The notes beneath the pieces were generated by a model, which was not told the DNA's origin, did not search any database, and worked only from the letters and a program-made list of their open reading frames with translations. This document shows positions 1 to 10,861 of a stretch of 64,000 nt of DNA, piece after piece. Position numbers and translations under genes: made by a program. Source of the stretch: Misgurnus anguillicaudatus (lineage: Eukaryota; Chordata; Actinopteri; Cypriniformes; Cobitidae); contig NC_073339.2 in the NCBI RefSeq assembly GCF_027580225.2, forward strand, positions 44,224,501 to 44,288,500. Direction: 5' to 3'. How positions within the stretch are numbered: position 1 is the first letter of the stretch; each line of letters starts with the position of its first letter.

Positions 1-1841
1 TACAGTTATATATTAGAATGTGAATATTAATAATTGTGGCTAAAGGATGCTGTAGGATTTCCACTGGGCATCAAGTGATGACACGTTACCGTAATTGTTT
101 ACCATACAACGAAATTCTCCAAAAACCGAAACTTCAAAATTGTAATAATATTACCAAGGACATGACAACTTGACAGTTTTAAAAATGCCTAATAAACAGC
201 AAAAGTTTGGTTTGTAGTATCAATAATCTATACATGTTTTGTTTGCACCAGTATCTCAACATACAGTAAAGAACATTGTGGTTGGTACACGACTATCCTG
301 TAGTCTGGGTCATATTTTCCTCTACCTTAAGTTGATTTGTGTTTTTGAAGATGAGGGCATGTCATGTGACCTGACCACTTTGACATCTATCCAAGGTTGA
401 TAGAGGTCAGAAAAAAAGGTTAGGGTTAGGTTAGGGTTAACCTAACGCTAACGGTCAAATAATGGTCCCAAGCTGTCATTATGGCAAAAAGTTCTTAATA
501 TGGTACTAATAGGAAGTCTTTACACTGCAAAAAATGGCTTTCTTACTTAGTGTTTTTGTCTTGTTTTTAGTACAAATATTTAAAAATACTTTATTTAAGA
601 TGCTAAAAATCTGCCAAAGAAAAAAACTCGAACTTTTTTCTTAAACACTTAATTCAAGAAAAAATAGCTTACCCCATTGACAGATTATTGTTTTTACTAG
701 TTTTTAGACCAAAAATATCAATTTAAGTGATTTTGTGCTTAAAACAAGCAAAAAAATCTGCCAATGGGGTAAGCAAAAAATCTTAAAAATTTTTCTTAAA
801 CCCTAAATTCAAGAAAAATTCAAGAAAAATGTGCTATATTATATTTGTACTGAAAACAAGACAAAAATGCTAAGAAAGTCATTTTTGCAGTGTAGGTGCA
901 AAGGTGTACTTTTTGAAAAAATTGTCAATTTTGACCATTATTTCTGATAGTGTAGTCTAGTGACACACGGATTTAAATCAAAATTGAGTTTCCATCATAG
1001 TGTTTGCTCCGTAATGCCGAATGCATCCTAACCGCATGATTATATAGTTGCGTTTTATCATTATTTCCCCCCGTCCATGAACCTATTAGAACAGGCCCAC
1101 AGCCAATTTTTGTGACACAGCAATTTGAGAATTACTGCTTTCATCTTTTTTTTATGTATGCATTCATATAATTTCCAACAGTTATGGAAGATGTGAGGTA
1201 TAATGGTGTGAAGTAGTGTAGATTCCCATACTTATGTTGTCGTGAGGTAGTTTGCAGTACCCAGGACTATTACAGAATCCTGCAGTGATCGATTATCAGC
1301 AAAGGGAGAACAGACTGCATGTGCCTCTGCTTGGCAATACAGCCTCTTGTTTTGAATGCAGCCCCATTGTACCCCCGAAAGATAACATTTGAGAGCCGTT
1401 TACCCGTCTGCCCTATGAGTACTCCTGGAGAGCCGCTTCATCCAAAATCTAGCATGCCAGCCAAAACCTGGTCCAGTCTGCTGTATCGTATGACATGATT
1501 ACATCATGTTCACTCCCCAGGGCAGTCTTAATGTGCGACATGCTTGGACTTTAACGCGGTTGCCTGTTTGAAAGCACGCTACATAACTGCACTGCATTCA
1601 CGCCCATTGTTTCACTGTACACGCTGCTTTCCCACTCAAGAGTTTTTAATAACTTTAGCTCAACTGGCAAGCATTTGTTTGAAGGTGATTTCGAACAGTG
1701 AAACACTTATGGGTTGTTTCCGGTTTAGAGCATGGTGCTTATGCCAAAACAGCATTATGCATTTTCACAGTATTAGTGTGCTTGCATTTGACCATAGCAG
1801 TAGTATGGAGTATTATCACAGTTTGTATATCTCTCCACCAG
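1..1841 (+). other. nrp2: nrp2 intron upstream of the NRP2b-type exon
   Basis: No exon recognised here. It holds a short telomere-like GGTTAGGGTTAGG stretch near 418-440, a dispersed fish repeat of the 'tggtcccaagctgtca' type interrupted by the fold-back element at 523-892, and unique sequence leading to the splice acceptor at 1840-1841. The intron's 5' end is outside the window. Confidence 0.6.
523..892. mobile_element. CACTGCAAAAA fold-back MITE, copy 1
   Basis: The ends are inverted copies (CACTGCAAAAAATG at left, ATTTTTGCAGTG at right) and most of the 370-bp body is palindromic, centred on paired CAATGGGGTAAGC and GCTTACCCCATTG-type motifs. TA dinucleotides at 521-522 and 893-894 fit a TA target duplication as made by Tc1/mariner-type transposases. 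There is no coding capacity. It has landed inside an older repeat whose halves resume on either side ('tggtcccaagctgtcatt' before, 'ggtgcaaaggtgtac' after). Confidence 0.8.
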
Positions 1842-2128
1842 GGGGACCCCTGCCTGGCAAGAGTGAGCCGACAGATACGATGTTAGTACTGCCCACTTTG
1901 CCCAACTGGTATTACATAATGGCAGGTGGAGGTGCCATCTTGTTCCTGGTCGTTGTCGTCCTCATGGCCGTCTGTTGTCGACGTCTTACGGCCAGAAGGA
2001 ACCAACCCACAATGGCCTACTACAGCCCCCACAATGCACATTACCCAAACGGTGGTATGCACCGGTCCGGGGTTACACCCAAGTTGACTGTGTGGGTTGA
2101 AAAGGGAGATGGAAATTCCTACTGGTGA
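1842..2128 (+). CDS. nrp2: Neuropilin-2, NRP2b-type alternative terminal exon
   Basis: This exon encodes the last 94 residues of the NRP2b-type isoform: a short extracellular linker, one transmembrane helix and a cytoplasmic tail. It opens after a ctccaccag acceptor in phase 1, so a G from the previous exon plus GG completes a glycine, followed by GPLPGKSEPTD. The membrane segment runs from WYYIMAGGGAILF through a valine-rich core to CC, followed by RRLTARR as a stop-transfer signal. The tail contains HYPNGG and a PKLTVWVEKG stretch that parallel the NGAP and PTLTIKLEQ motifs of mammalian NRP2b. It ends in NSYW with no SEA PDZ ligand, so it should not bind GIPC1/synectin as NRP2a does. The open frame continues upstream of the acceptor, but that part is intron. 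The call rests on the juxtamembrane and transmembrane pattern; the tail is diverged. Confidence 0.85.
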
Positions 2129-5040
2129 GAGACCCGGACTGAGGTTTAGAGGTTTGCTTGAAAAGAGACCTGAAGAGTTGGTTATCGGAGGTGCACTTTC
2201 TCCTACCGTTATGGTATCTTTCCTTAACATTGGATGCCGTGTCGGATGTATACCAAAATGAGGCCAACGGTTCGTTTTTCGGTTTCTTGTTTTCTTCTTC
2301 TTTCTGTGTCGGATACTGACTGTTTGGGTCATGGAGTCTTACTGGTGTGCTCAGCTTGTTTACCACGAAATCACGAAAGACAGCCAGGCTGTCTTACCGG
2401 CTGCCTGGAAGAACCTTCGGAGTGGATCTGAATCCAACCTTACGATGGGCGCCAAGCGGATCTGTTGCCAATGACCTTAATCACAGGCCCAAGACTGAAT
2501 TTGATCAAGTGTTCTGTACTGACGTTAAGTCATTGTGATGGGTCAAGAGTTGTATTGAACATGCTACGTTTGCACTTTGATTAGTCCCCGAGTTTGATTA
2601 CGAATACCTCTTAACCTTATTCTAGCAGAACATGGGACCTTTTCCGAAAGAGTCGATGCTTAAGACGAGAGGATGTTTTCTGATAAATGAAAGCATAATG
2701 TGCTTTAAGGACCTCTTACAATGCAAGCATGATATCCTTAGTAAAAAGAAAGGGTAAGGGATTGCCAATATGCTAAAAAAGGTAAGGCAGATTTTTGCAT
2801 GTTAACAGCTTGAGTTTTTGAGTTAGATCTGATGAACGGATCCACCTGATATGAACGAATCTCACAAAGCCCATGCCATGCAAACACAGTGAACATCGTC
2901 TTAAAGTCAAAATCGCCAACTGTCTACTTATGTTTCTGGTCTTCATCAGTGCATGTTTTTTTTCTAAAATGATTTCAGGATGATGTTAACCAATAGCCAA
3001 ATTGCTTTAAGCTTTGATTTAACCCTTGTTGTTGATACTACTATTCACAACAAATGGTTGACTTTAAACAGTGTGGTACTATATAAGAGATGGTGCCACT
3101 TTGAGATAAAAGAGAATCGTGAGTGAGTCTTTAACTTGATACTTTTTAAGTTCTTCTTTGTGTCCCACATTTTTGGCCAAAAAAGCCCTGATACTGCATA
3201 GACGTGTGTTATGCTGAGCAAACGCTTGCTGGTGTTAGGGGTCCAAAAACAAAGACAGCTGTGTCCCTTCCTTGTGTCTGTGGGATGAGGAAGCACCGGG
3301 GTGGGAGTGAACTTTGTCTAGATATCCACACATGGTAGCAATTTCGGTTCAGGAGAGATCAGCAATGAATGGTGTCCAAGAAAAGCATATGGTTTTTGAC
3401 AGCTATATGGATTCATATATTAAATTGAGTTGTCATTTGAGTAGATAATAATCAGTTCTGTATTGGGACAAGGAAAGGATCATTACAAATTTAGTGGTAC
3501 CATGGTAAAGTAATCATTTTACAGTATATACATATATACCGTGATCGTATATTCCTATACCACGGTATTTAAATGGTAATTCAAAGAATATATTGTACTA
3601 TCAGCATTATAGTTGTGCCCAAAAACCATAGCTTCCCCAAAAAGTACTTAAAAGTACCAAGCTACTGCCATTGTATTGTACATGGTATCATGATACTATG
3701 TGCCATTAGCCTTTTATGTGCATCACTGCTGTGAAATTTTAGGCATAGTACCATGGTATTTTTTTAAAAGGACTGTACCACCCATCATAGTAATTTGGAC
3801 ATCTACCATTTTTTTGGACATGCACCATGATTGTTTATGATTTTTGGAAGTACCACCAGTGTTCAAATGATGTCAAAGATTATGGGGGTCCCCTAGCAAA
3901 TTAGTTCCCTCAATGCTTATAGGAGGTCCAGGACCACTCCAGCCCCCCTCAATTCGAACTCTTGAGTACCACATCTCATACGTTATGTTAGCGTGGTATT
4001 ATTATGGTACCATGTCAAAAAACATTGTTCATGTTGCCTGAAAGCATAGTTCACCCAGAAATTGAAAAGATGAGGGAGGAAAGGATGGCAAAATTTTAAT
4101 TTATTTTAAAGTATAGAGAGGTCTTCTTGTTCACATGTATAGTTTTGAGTTAGAGAATAAAGAAAAGAATAAGGATGATGGAGAACCTTGGCTCTTAGGG
4201 GTTTTTAGCCCTATTTCCTAATGCCTGGTGGTAAGAGATGTTTTGGCACCGTCACGCAATGTGCTTTTAAAGCAGCCACTTTATCGCTCCGTTCTTCCCT
4301 AAACCGTGATCACACATTCTTTCTCTTAATATTCTTTAATTAGTTAATGGACCAGATACCATTTATTAAAGCTGCTGTAGGCGTTTCGGCCCCCACCCTG
4401 TACCTCCTGTCAACTCTAGAAACTGCATTAATGAGCGCAAGTGCTCTCCGGAGACCTGCGCCTGTACCGTGCGTCACCCGACCGGGATTAATGCCAAACT
4501 GCCATTCTTCTCTGCCCTCAAATGCGCCATTTACACAACACTGTGAATATAGTGAAACAGGACTGCGTTTAACGTTAGCGCCCCTGCGGATGTGTCCGTA
4601 AATCGAAATGACTTCTGAGCTACTTTTATATACGGGTGTCGTAGAAGACCCGAAGTAAGGTGGGCTTCAGACAGGCAGCTCGCACATCGATTTCTTCGCC
4701 TTCAGTCTCCAACTCAGTCATTTTCGGAACAAAGCAGCGCTGTTTCTTAAAGCCATTTGAAAGTTATGGGCCTTTTATCTTACCGCAAAGCTTGCTGAAG
4801 AGATGGTGATTCTTATAAAACAAACTATGAATTTAATCACGTTGAAAATAATGATGAGGACGATAATGCACTTAGCTTTATTGGAAGTACCTTCTAACTG
4901 TGGTCAGCCTATACCTCAATAACTTTGAAATTAGTAAATTGTTTAAAATGCGAATGTGAACAGAATATTTTTGCTTGTATGAATTTGTGTCTTGAAAACC
5001 TGCTTTTAAAATGTGACAATAAAATCTTATTTTTCTAATC
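2129..5040 (+). other. nrp2: Probable 3' UTR of the NRP2b-type transcript, then intron
   Basis: This follows the TGA at 2126-2128 and has no further splice-compatible coding exon. Candidate poly(A) signals AATAAA lie at 4156-4161 and 5018-5023; the second is followed by a T-rich stretch and is the better end. Within 3470-4020 are scattered copies of the TACCATGGTA palindrome, related to the minisatellite at 7.5-10.4 kb. The block 4200-4760 is richer in GC and looks unique. An 84-codon open frame at 4347-4601 has no recognisable protein features and I treat it as chance. Confidence 0.5.
5018..5023 (+). terminator. nrp2: Candidate poly(A) signal for the NRP2b-type mRNA
   Basis: AATAAA in the context gtgacAATAAAatc, followed by T-rich sequence. 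It would give a 3' UTR of about 2.9 kb. An alternative signal is at 4156-4161. Confidence 0.4.
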
Positions 5041-5408
5041 ATCCCCTTTTATTAGACCCATTTCTTTCATCGGTTCATCAATAATAGATACTGCATTTGT
5101 CCTGTGTGGTGTGTTTTGTCTGTACTCTGTATTTATGGTCCTTAATGACATTTATTTATCAACCTAAGGTACAAAACATACTCAATACACGGTTTTGTGC
5201 ATTGTTGGGTTTAAAAATGTTTTAGACCGCAATTCATTGCATTTGGATTATGCAATGCCACAAGGAGAGGCATTAAGTCTATGCTGGGTTTTCTCTTTCA
5301 AGTCAACTAATTACTTAGTAAAACTGTCGACATGTTGGTGGCTAGCTACCTGAATAATAACAAATCTTAATGCCTTAACCTTATGTACAGTATAATATGA
5401 CTGTGTGC

Positions 5409-6010
5409 TAGAGGTCTTCTCAGGTCTAAAGAAATCTGATCCAAATCACGTTTTACCCAAATCCGAGGTGCATAAATTTTTTTTTTTAAAAGACCTGACC
5501 CGAGTCAAACCAGAGAAATGTAGACCCGAGTCCGACCCAGTGCAATTTTTTTACCCAAATGTAAACGGCATTGACGTGTGCGCAGTCTGCATCCTCGCAA
5601 CCACCAGTCAGACAGAAAGAAACCCCGTTGGCCTCACAACCAATTTGGCCCGCTGCTCCATTCATTTTATTTGTTACCTGACGACAACACCAAGGTAACT
5701 GCTAAAATTTGCATTTAAAATTGATTGACAGGTCTGGCTTAACAAAAATAAATCTACCGCCAGCCACACGAAGCCGCAAGCGGTATTGGCAAACAGATGA
5801 AGGGTTGGAAAAGGACTCGATGCACACACGCGAGATAGTTCGGGTCTTCACTGGTCCGTTCGGCAAAAACACATTCATTTTAAATTACCAAAGACCCAGA
5901 AGGCTAATATTATACTCGACCCGTGTCCGAGGCACCTGTAAAACTTTTAGATCCGAACCCGCTCGGGTTGGACCTCGGGTTTTTGGATCCAAGTGGACCC
6001 TTGAAGACAG
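5409..6010. mobile_element. Non-autonomous DNA element rich in GACCCGAGTC/GGGTC motifs
   Basis: A roughly 600-bp block with imperfect inverted ends: AGGTCTTCTCAGGTC with CTGATCCAAA at left, and TTGGATCCAAGTGGACCC with TTGAAGACA at right. Repeated 'acccgagtc' and 'gacccg' words lie near both ends. Two open frames (97 and 103 codons) run through it on the + strand but have no domain features and no splice context. Superfamily not determined, and boundaries are by eye. Confidence 0.5.
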
Positions 6011-6154
6011 TATGATATGATTAGGTGCTTGCTGGAGGAGTATTGAATATGATGAAGAAGAAATATTTGTTACATTTTTTTTATTTGAGCACAAAACACA
6101 TGATGTCATATTAAATTCTTAATTTCAATAAGGTCTCTCTGTTTTTATCCACAG

Positions 6155-6214
6155 TTGAAAAAACTGACATTGGAAATGGTCGTCTCTTCAACAACAGGGA
6201 CCACATAAATGCAG
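6155..6214 (+). CDS. nrp2: Candidate nrp2 cassette exon (juxtamembrane linker of the NRP2a-type form)
   Basis: Sixty bases flanked by a strong acceptor (pyrimidine tract then ttatccacag) and a donor (gcag/GTCAGT). It is open in exactly one useful frame: entering in phase 1 it encodes a residue completed by TT, then EKTDIGNGRLF and NNRDHINA, and leaves a G that pairs with the GT opening of the exon at 10557 to make glycine. Being phase 1-1 and a multiple of three, it can be included or skipped without changing frame. Mammalian NRP2a has optional juxtamembrane inserts between the MAM domain and the membrane, so an extra linker exon here is reasonable. The peptide itself is not one I recognise, and a 60-bp open stretch alone is weak evidence. 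Transcript data are lacking. Confidence 0.5.
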
Positions 6215-7489
6215 GTCAGTTCTTATTAACAAAATACATGTCAACATTAAGCAAAACATTTCATAATGAGAGTTTTGTGTGTTTTTAAATGATAAATAAA
6301 TAGATTTTAGAAGATAAAAATATTTGAACACTTTTTGACCAAACATGGGTGTACATCGGTTTTGGTGTAGTAACTTTGTTATAATACTTTGTTGTGTAAT
6401 GCAATAAAATTAACTCTGCAGTATACACTGTAGCAAAATATATGTTTGTTCAACTTAAAAAAGGAAGTAACCTGATTGCCTTAAAAATATAACTAATAAA
6501 AATGGTGTAAAAATATTTATATCATTTTTATATCAACTAATATTTTTAAGTTGAATTAACAATTTTTCTACATTTTGCATTGTTGCAAAGCAACTTTACA
6601 GCAAATACATAAAATGGAAAATACAGAAAAAAGTAAAAATGAAATGCAAAAAATATATCACTGCACATTTTTCATAATACGTTTGTGGTGGAGTTTTTTT
6701 TTTTTTTTGAGGTTTCATCCCTTGCATTTTAAATGCATTATAAAGCTAAGCGAAGTTCGCACACATTTATGACATCATTAAAATCCCATCATCTTATCAT
6801 CATGCTTTGGCACAGCATAGATAGATCTCCACAGCATCTATCGGCTTTATCCATATAAACATTATGGATAAAGCCGACGTTACATTGTGTATGTGGGTGC
6901 ACGTACGTGTTTGTTCTGACTCGCAAAGCCCTCACCCCGCATTCGGCACGCAAACAAAAAAACATCTCCTGTTATCAGACCTTCCGTTCCCTCCCTGCTC
7001 CTATCAGCCAGTTGGAATTCACCGTGCTCATAAAGATGTCTTTGTTTGGCCTTTTCATTGACTGTAGAAAGACAAAGATGAGTTAATTACCCAACCGAAA
7101 TCTTATAGACCGTCAGCCCCCATCCCTACGTCTTCCTTTATCAACTTTCCATCTTTTTCTCATTCATATTAAACATAATGAGATCTCTGTTTAGCTTACG
7201 CTACATAGTCTGTCAGTCACCTCAGACCCATTTGGTGAGCAAAAGGTAAATTTGCTTTAACAAAATGCAACAGATATCAGTCAAGTAGCTCAGCTGGTGT
7301 GAGTTTTGGCAGCCCAATTAAACCAACTGTAGCCTTGAGCGGGTCACGGGGTGCCACAAAAGAGTTTAGGGCTTTGTTTTGTCAGCTGTTACTACAAGAC
7401 CAGACCATTAGTTGGTTATGTGTTGTTATCAATAGGATTCAATGCTGAGCTGAAGGAAAACAAATACAAATTGGGTGTGATTTAAACAA
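6215..7489 (+). other. nrp2: nrp2 intron sequence
   Basis: No exon seen. It includes a perfect 15-bp hairpin at 6841-6877 (TCGGCTTTATCCATA, 7-base loop, inverse copy), a T-rich run near 6695, and otherwise unremarkable AT-rich sequence. Confidence 0.6.
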
Positions 7490-8171
7490 AAAACACAGTA
7501 CTTTGATATTTACCGCAGTGTTTCATTATTACCATAGTCACATTGTATTGAAAGGTTCATCAAGAAACATTAAAGATACCCATTGTACAGTAATACCATG
7601 CTAATTTAATATTTACTATGGTATTTTATTATTATCATATTCATACTTATAGGGTACACCAAGTTACATTAAGGTAAACCATGGTAATACCATGTTACTT
7701 TGATATTTACCAGGGTATTTCAAAGTAACATGGTATTACCATATTAATTACCATATTAATGTGGTATTGAAAGGGTACGTCAAAGAAATCTTAAAGAAAA
7801 CAGTGGTAATACAACGGTACTTTGATATTTACCAGGGTATTACATTAGTACCATAGTAATTTAATATTGAAAGGGTATGTCAAGAAACATTAAAGAAACC
7901 CATGATACAGTAATACCACGGTACTTTGATATTTACTAGGGTATTTTGTTATTACCATATTCATGTGGTATTTACAGGGTAAGCAGGGTATTTCATTATT
8001 GCCATATTCGTATGGTGTTTACATTATACGCTAAGTTAAATTTAAGAAAACCATGGTAAACCATGGTACTTTGATATTTACTGGGGTATTTTCTAATTTC
8101 CATAGTCACATTGAATTGAAAGGTACATCAAAAAACATTAAAGGAACCCATGGTACAGTAATACCACGGTA

Positions 8172-8453
8172 CCCTGCTGAAAAAAACAATAAAACCATTA
8201 CAGAAAATTCTACTGGTTTTATTGGGAATTTTATTGGTTCTAATGGAATATGGCCCACAACACAATGTATTGGTTTTATGTTGGTCTCTAATGGTATGTA
8301 TTGGTTCTCTCTATTGGTTCTAATGGAACATGGCCCAAAACACACTACAGTGTCGTGGTTTTAATGGTAAAAAGCTAATGGTTCCTATTGGTATTTTAAT
8401 GGAAACCATTAGAATTTTCTGTAATGGTTTTATTGTTTTTTTTTTCAGCAGGG
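8172..8453. mobile_element. 282-bp MITE inserted in the minisatellite
   Basis: The terminal inverted repeats are long: CCCTGCTGAAAAAAACAATA with AAACCATTACAGAAAATTCTA at left, and the inverse at right ending TTTCAGCAGGG. TA flanks both ends (8170-8171 and 8454-8455). The interior repeats ATTGGTTCTAATGGAA and TGGCCCA motifs. Removing it restores the minisatellite spacing of about 103 bp. There is no transposase, and the superfamily is only suggested (TA target). Confidence 0.8.
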
Positions 8454-9637
8454 TACTTTTATATTTACTAGGGTATTTCATTATTAACATATTCATATGG
8501 TACTTATAGGGTGGCCCAGCCAAATTACATTAAAGTAAACCATGGTAATACCACGTTACTTTGATATTTACCATGGTATTTTGTTATTACCATATTCATG
8601 TAGTATTTACATGGTAAGCAGGGTATTTCATTATTGGCATATTCATATGGTGTTTACAGGGTACGTCAAGTAACATCAAAGAAAACCATGGTAAAACTAT
8701 GGTACTTTGATATTTACTGGGGTATTTCATTATTTCTATAGTCACATTGTACTGAAAGGGTACATCAAGAAACATTAAAGAAAATCGTGGTACAGTAATA
8801 CCACGGTACTTGGATATTTACCAAAGTATTAAATTAATATCATAGTCATATAGTATTGAAAGGGTATGTCAAGAAACATTAATGAAACCCATGGTACAGT
8901 AATACTACGGTACTTTGATACTTACTAGAGTATTTCATTATTATCATATTCAAATGGTACTTATAGGGTAGCCTACGCCAAGTTACATTAAAGTAAACCA
9001 TGGTAATACCACGTTACTTTGATATTTACCAGGGTATTTCGTTATTCCCATATTCATGTTGTATTTACATGGTAAGCAGGGTATTTCATTATTGCCATAT
9101 TCATGTGGTGTTCACAGGCTATGCCAAGTAACATTGAATAAAACCACGGTAATACCACTGTACTTTGATATTTACCAGAGCAATACATTAATAACATAGT
9201 CATATAGTATTGAAAGGGTATGTCAAGAAACATTAATGAAACACATGGTACAGTAATACCACAGTACTTATTTACTAGGGTATTTTATTATTACCATATT
9301 CATGTTGTATTTACATGGTAAGCAAGGTATTTCATTATTGCCATATTCATGTGGTGTTCACAGGCTATGCCAAGTAACATTGAATAAAACCATGGTAATA
9401 CCACGGTACTTTGATATTTACCAGAGCAATACATTAATAACATAGTCATATAGTATTGAAAGGGTATGTCAAGAAACATTAATGAAACACATGGTACAGT
9501 AATACCACAGTACTTATTTACTAGGGTATTTTATTATTACCATATTCATGTTGTATTTACATGGTAAGCAGGGTATTTCATTATTGCCATATTCATGTGG
9601 TGTTCACAGGCTATGCCAAGTAACATTGAATAAAACC

Positions 9638-10168
9638 CAACATGATCTCACAAAGTTCCGTGGGATAGTCGCGGAGTTTTGTGCTCGTTTTTCCGTGGCA
9701 TTCTCACGGATCTGCGCATTTTTCCGTGGCCCTGCTGCGGACTGTCGTTTTCCGTGGCATTCTCACGGATTGGTTACTCAACTGTTTTTTCCTATTTCTA
9801 AACCATTTTCGCTTTGGTTTAGGGTAAGATTTGGTGTTTGCGTTAGTATGTCACGTTAACTATTGGTTTATACTATTTTTTCTGATTAATTATTTTATAT
9901 TTTCTAAACTTTAAACAATTGTCGCCTGCCGTTGGGGTTAGAGTTGGGTTTGGGTAGGGATGTCATTTCATGTAAATCTAACCCTAAACCAAAGCGAAAA
10001 TGGTAAGAAAATAGGACAAAACAGTTGAGTAACCAATCCGTGAGAATGCCACGGAAAAAGACAGTCTGTAGCAGGGCCACGGAAAAATGCGGAGATCCGT
10101 GAGAATGCCACGGAAAAATGAGCACAAAATTCCGTGACTATGCCACGGAAATTCGTGAGATCAGGTTG
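9638..10168. mobile_element. 531-bp hAT-type MITE with 8-bp target duplication
   Basis: Terminal inverted repeats CAACATGATCTCAC at left and GTGAGATCAGGTTG-type at right (inverse CAACCTGATCTCAC) are flanked by a perfect 8-bp direct repeat ATAAAACC at 9630-9637 and 10169-10176. Long arms contain repeated TTCCGTGGCATTCTCACGGA palindromes. The core (taaaccattttcgctttgg ... ccaaagcgaaaatgg) matches the core of the element at 50229-50771. An 8-bp duplication is typical of hAT transposases. There is no coding capacity. Confidence 0.88.
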
Positions 10169-10375
10169 ATAAAACCATGGTAATGCCACGGTACTTTGAT
10201 ATTTACCAGAGCAATACATTAATAACATAGTCATATAGTATTGAAAGGGTATGTCAAGAAACATTAATGAAACACATGGTACAGTAATACCACAGTACTT
10301 ATTTACTAGGGTATTTTATTATTACCATATTCATGTGGTATTTACAGGGTACACCAAGGAAACTGAAAATAACCA

Positions 10376-10556
10376 TGGTATTATATTTTAGAAAATGTGG
10401 AAATGGCATTTTGAACTCAATGCCATGGTACTACCATGGAATCCTGGACATGAATCCTGCTTTTTTATTTCAGTACCACGTGTCCTTTATTCTAGTATCT
10501 GATAAAGTTCAGGTGTGTGATGGTTGTGAAGTTACCATTCTTTCCTCTTTCCACAG
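10376..10556 (+). other. nrp2: nrp2 intron end and acceptor of the NRP2a-type exon
   Basis: The minisatellite gives way to unique sequence ending in a strong polypyrimidine tract (cattctttcctctttccacag) whose AG is at 10555-10556. This fixes the exon start at 10557. Confidence 0.8.
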
Positions 10557-10861
10557 GTCTCCAGTTTCCAGACTGTAGCACCGCCGAACCTCCATCAGAT
10601 CCTCCTGTGACACGTGTGATGGACAAGGGCAACACATGGCTCTACTCACTTGACCCCATTCTTCTAACCATCATCGTCATGAGTTCGTTGGGTGTTCTTC
10701 TCGGTGCTGTTTGCGCAGGTCTCTTACTCTACTGTACCTGTTCGTACGGCGGCCTGACGTCACGGTCCTCCACCACGCTGGAGAACTACAACTTCGAGCT
10801 CTACGACGGCATCAAGCACAAAGTCAAGCTCAACCAACAGCGCTGCTGCTCCGAGGCCTGA
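10557..10861 (+). CDS. nrp2: Neuropilin-2, NRP2a-type terminal exon (transmembrane and SEA tail)
   Basis: This encodes the last 100 residues of the NRP2a-type isoform. A 37-residue extracellular linker begins LQFPDCSTAEPP and leads to KGNTWLYSLDP. The transmembrane helix ILLTIIVMSSLGVLLGAVCA follows, then GLLLYCTCSYGG. The cytoplasmic tail contains TLENYNFELYDGIKHKVKLN and ends QRCCSEA. LENYNFEL, KHKVK and CCSEA are hallmarks of neuropilin-2; NRP1 has a different end that lacks the double cysteine. The terminal SEA is the PDZ ligand for GIPC1/synectin, and the small-residue pattern in the helix is the neuropilin dimerisation motif. It enters in phase 1, like the exon at 1842 and the donor of the candidate cassette exon. 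TGA is at 10859-10861. Known function: co-receptor for class 3 semaphorins and VEGF-C at the plasma membrane. Confidence 0.95.

Larger units (their letters stand above)
7490..10375. repeat. Higher-order minisatellite of TACCATGGTA units in the nrp2 intron
   Basis: Tandem units each carry a gtAATACCACGGTACTTTGATATTTACC-like core (written split: AATACCACGGTAC, then TTTGATATTTACC), a GGGTATTTCATTATTACC block, a CATATTCATGTGG block and a GTCAAGAAACATTAA block. Core positions by eye are 7696, 7818, 7922, 8067, 8454, 8557, 8702, 8807, 8911, 9015, 9161, 9265, 9407, 9511, 10192 and 10297. After subtracting two insertions, spacings fall into two classes, about 103-105 and 142-146 bp. The longer units carry a second copy of a roughly 40-bp block (GTATTTACATGGTAAGCAGG and neighbours). 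The units at 9161-9406 and 9407-9640 are almost identical, so the right part amplified recently. Confidence 0.9.

Noticed and set aside
418..447. Interstitial telomere repeat
   Set aside because: Only about three imperfect GGTTAG units; too short to call a telomeric tract.
1544..1841. Open frame continuing upstream of the NRP2b-type exon to an ATG at 1544
   Set aside because: The region before 1842 lacks neuropilin similarity and a clear splice acceptor (ctctccaccag) marks the true exon start; the upstream frame is open by chance.
4347..4601. 84-codon open frame in the NRP2b-type 3' region
   Set aside because: No domain, signal or splice context, and it lies within a presumed UTR.
5405..6020. 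Open frames of 97 and 103 codons
   Set aside because: Both fall inside a repeat with GACCCGAGTC words and no transposase-like motifs.
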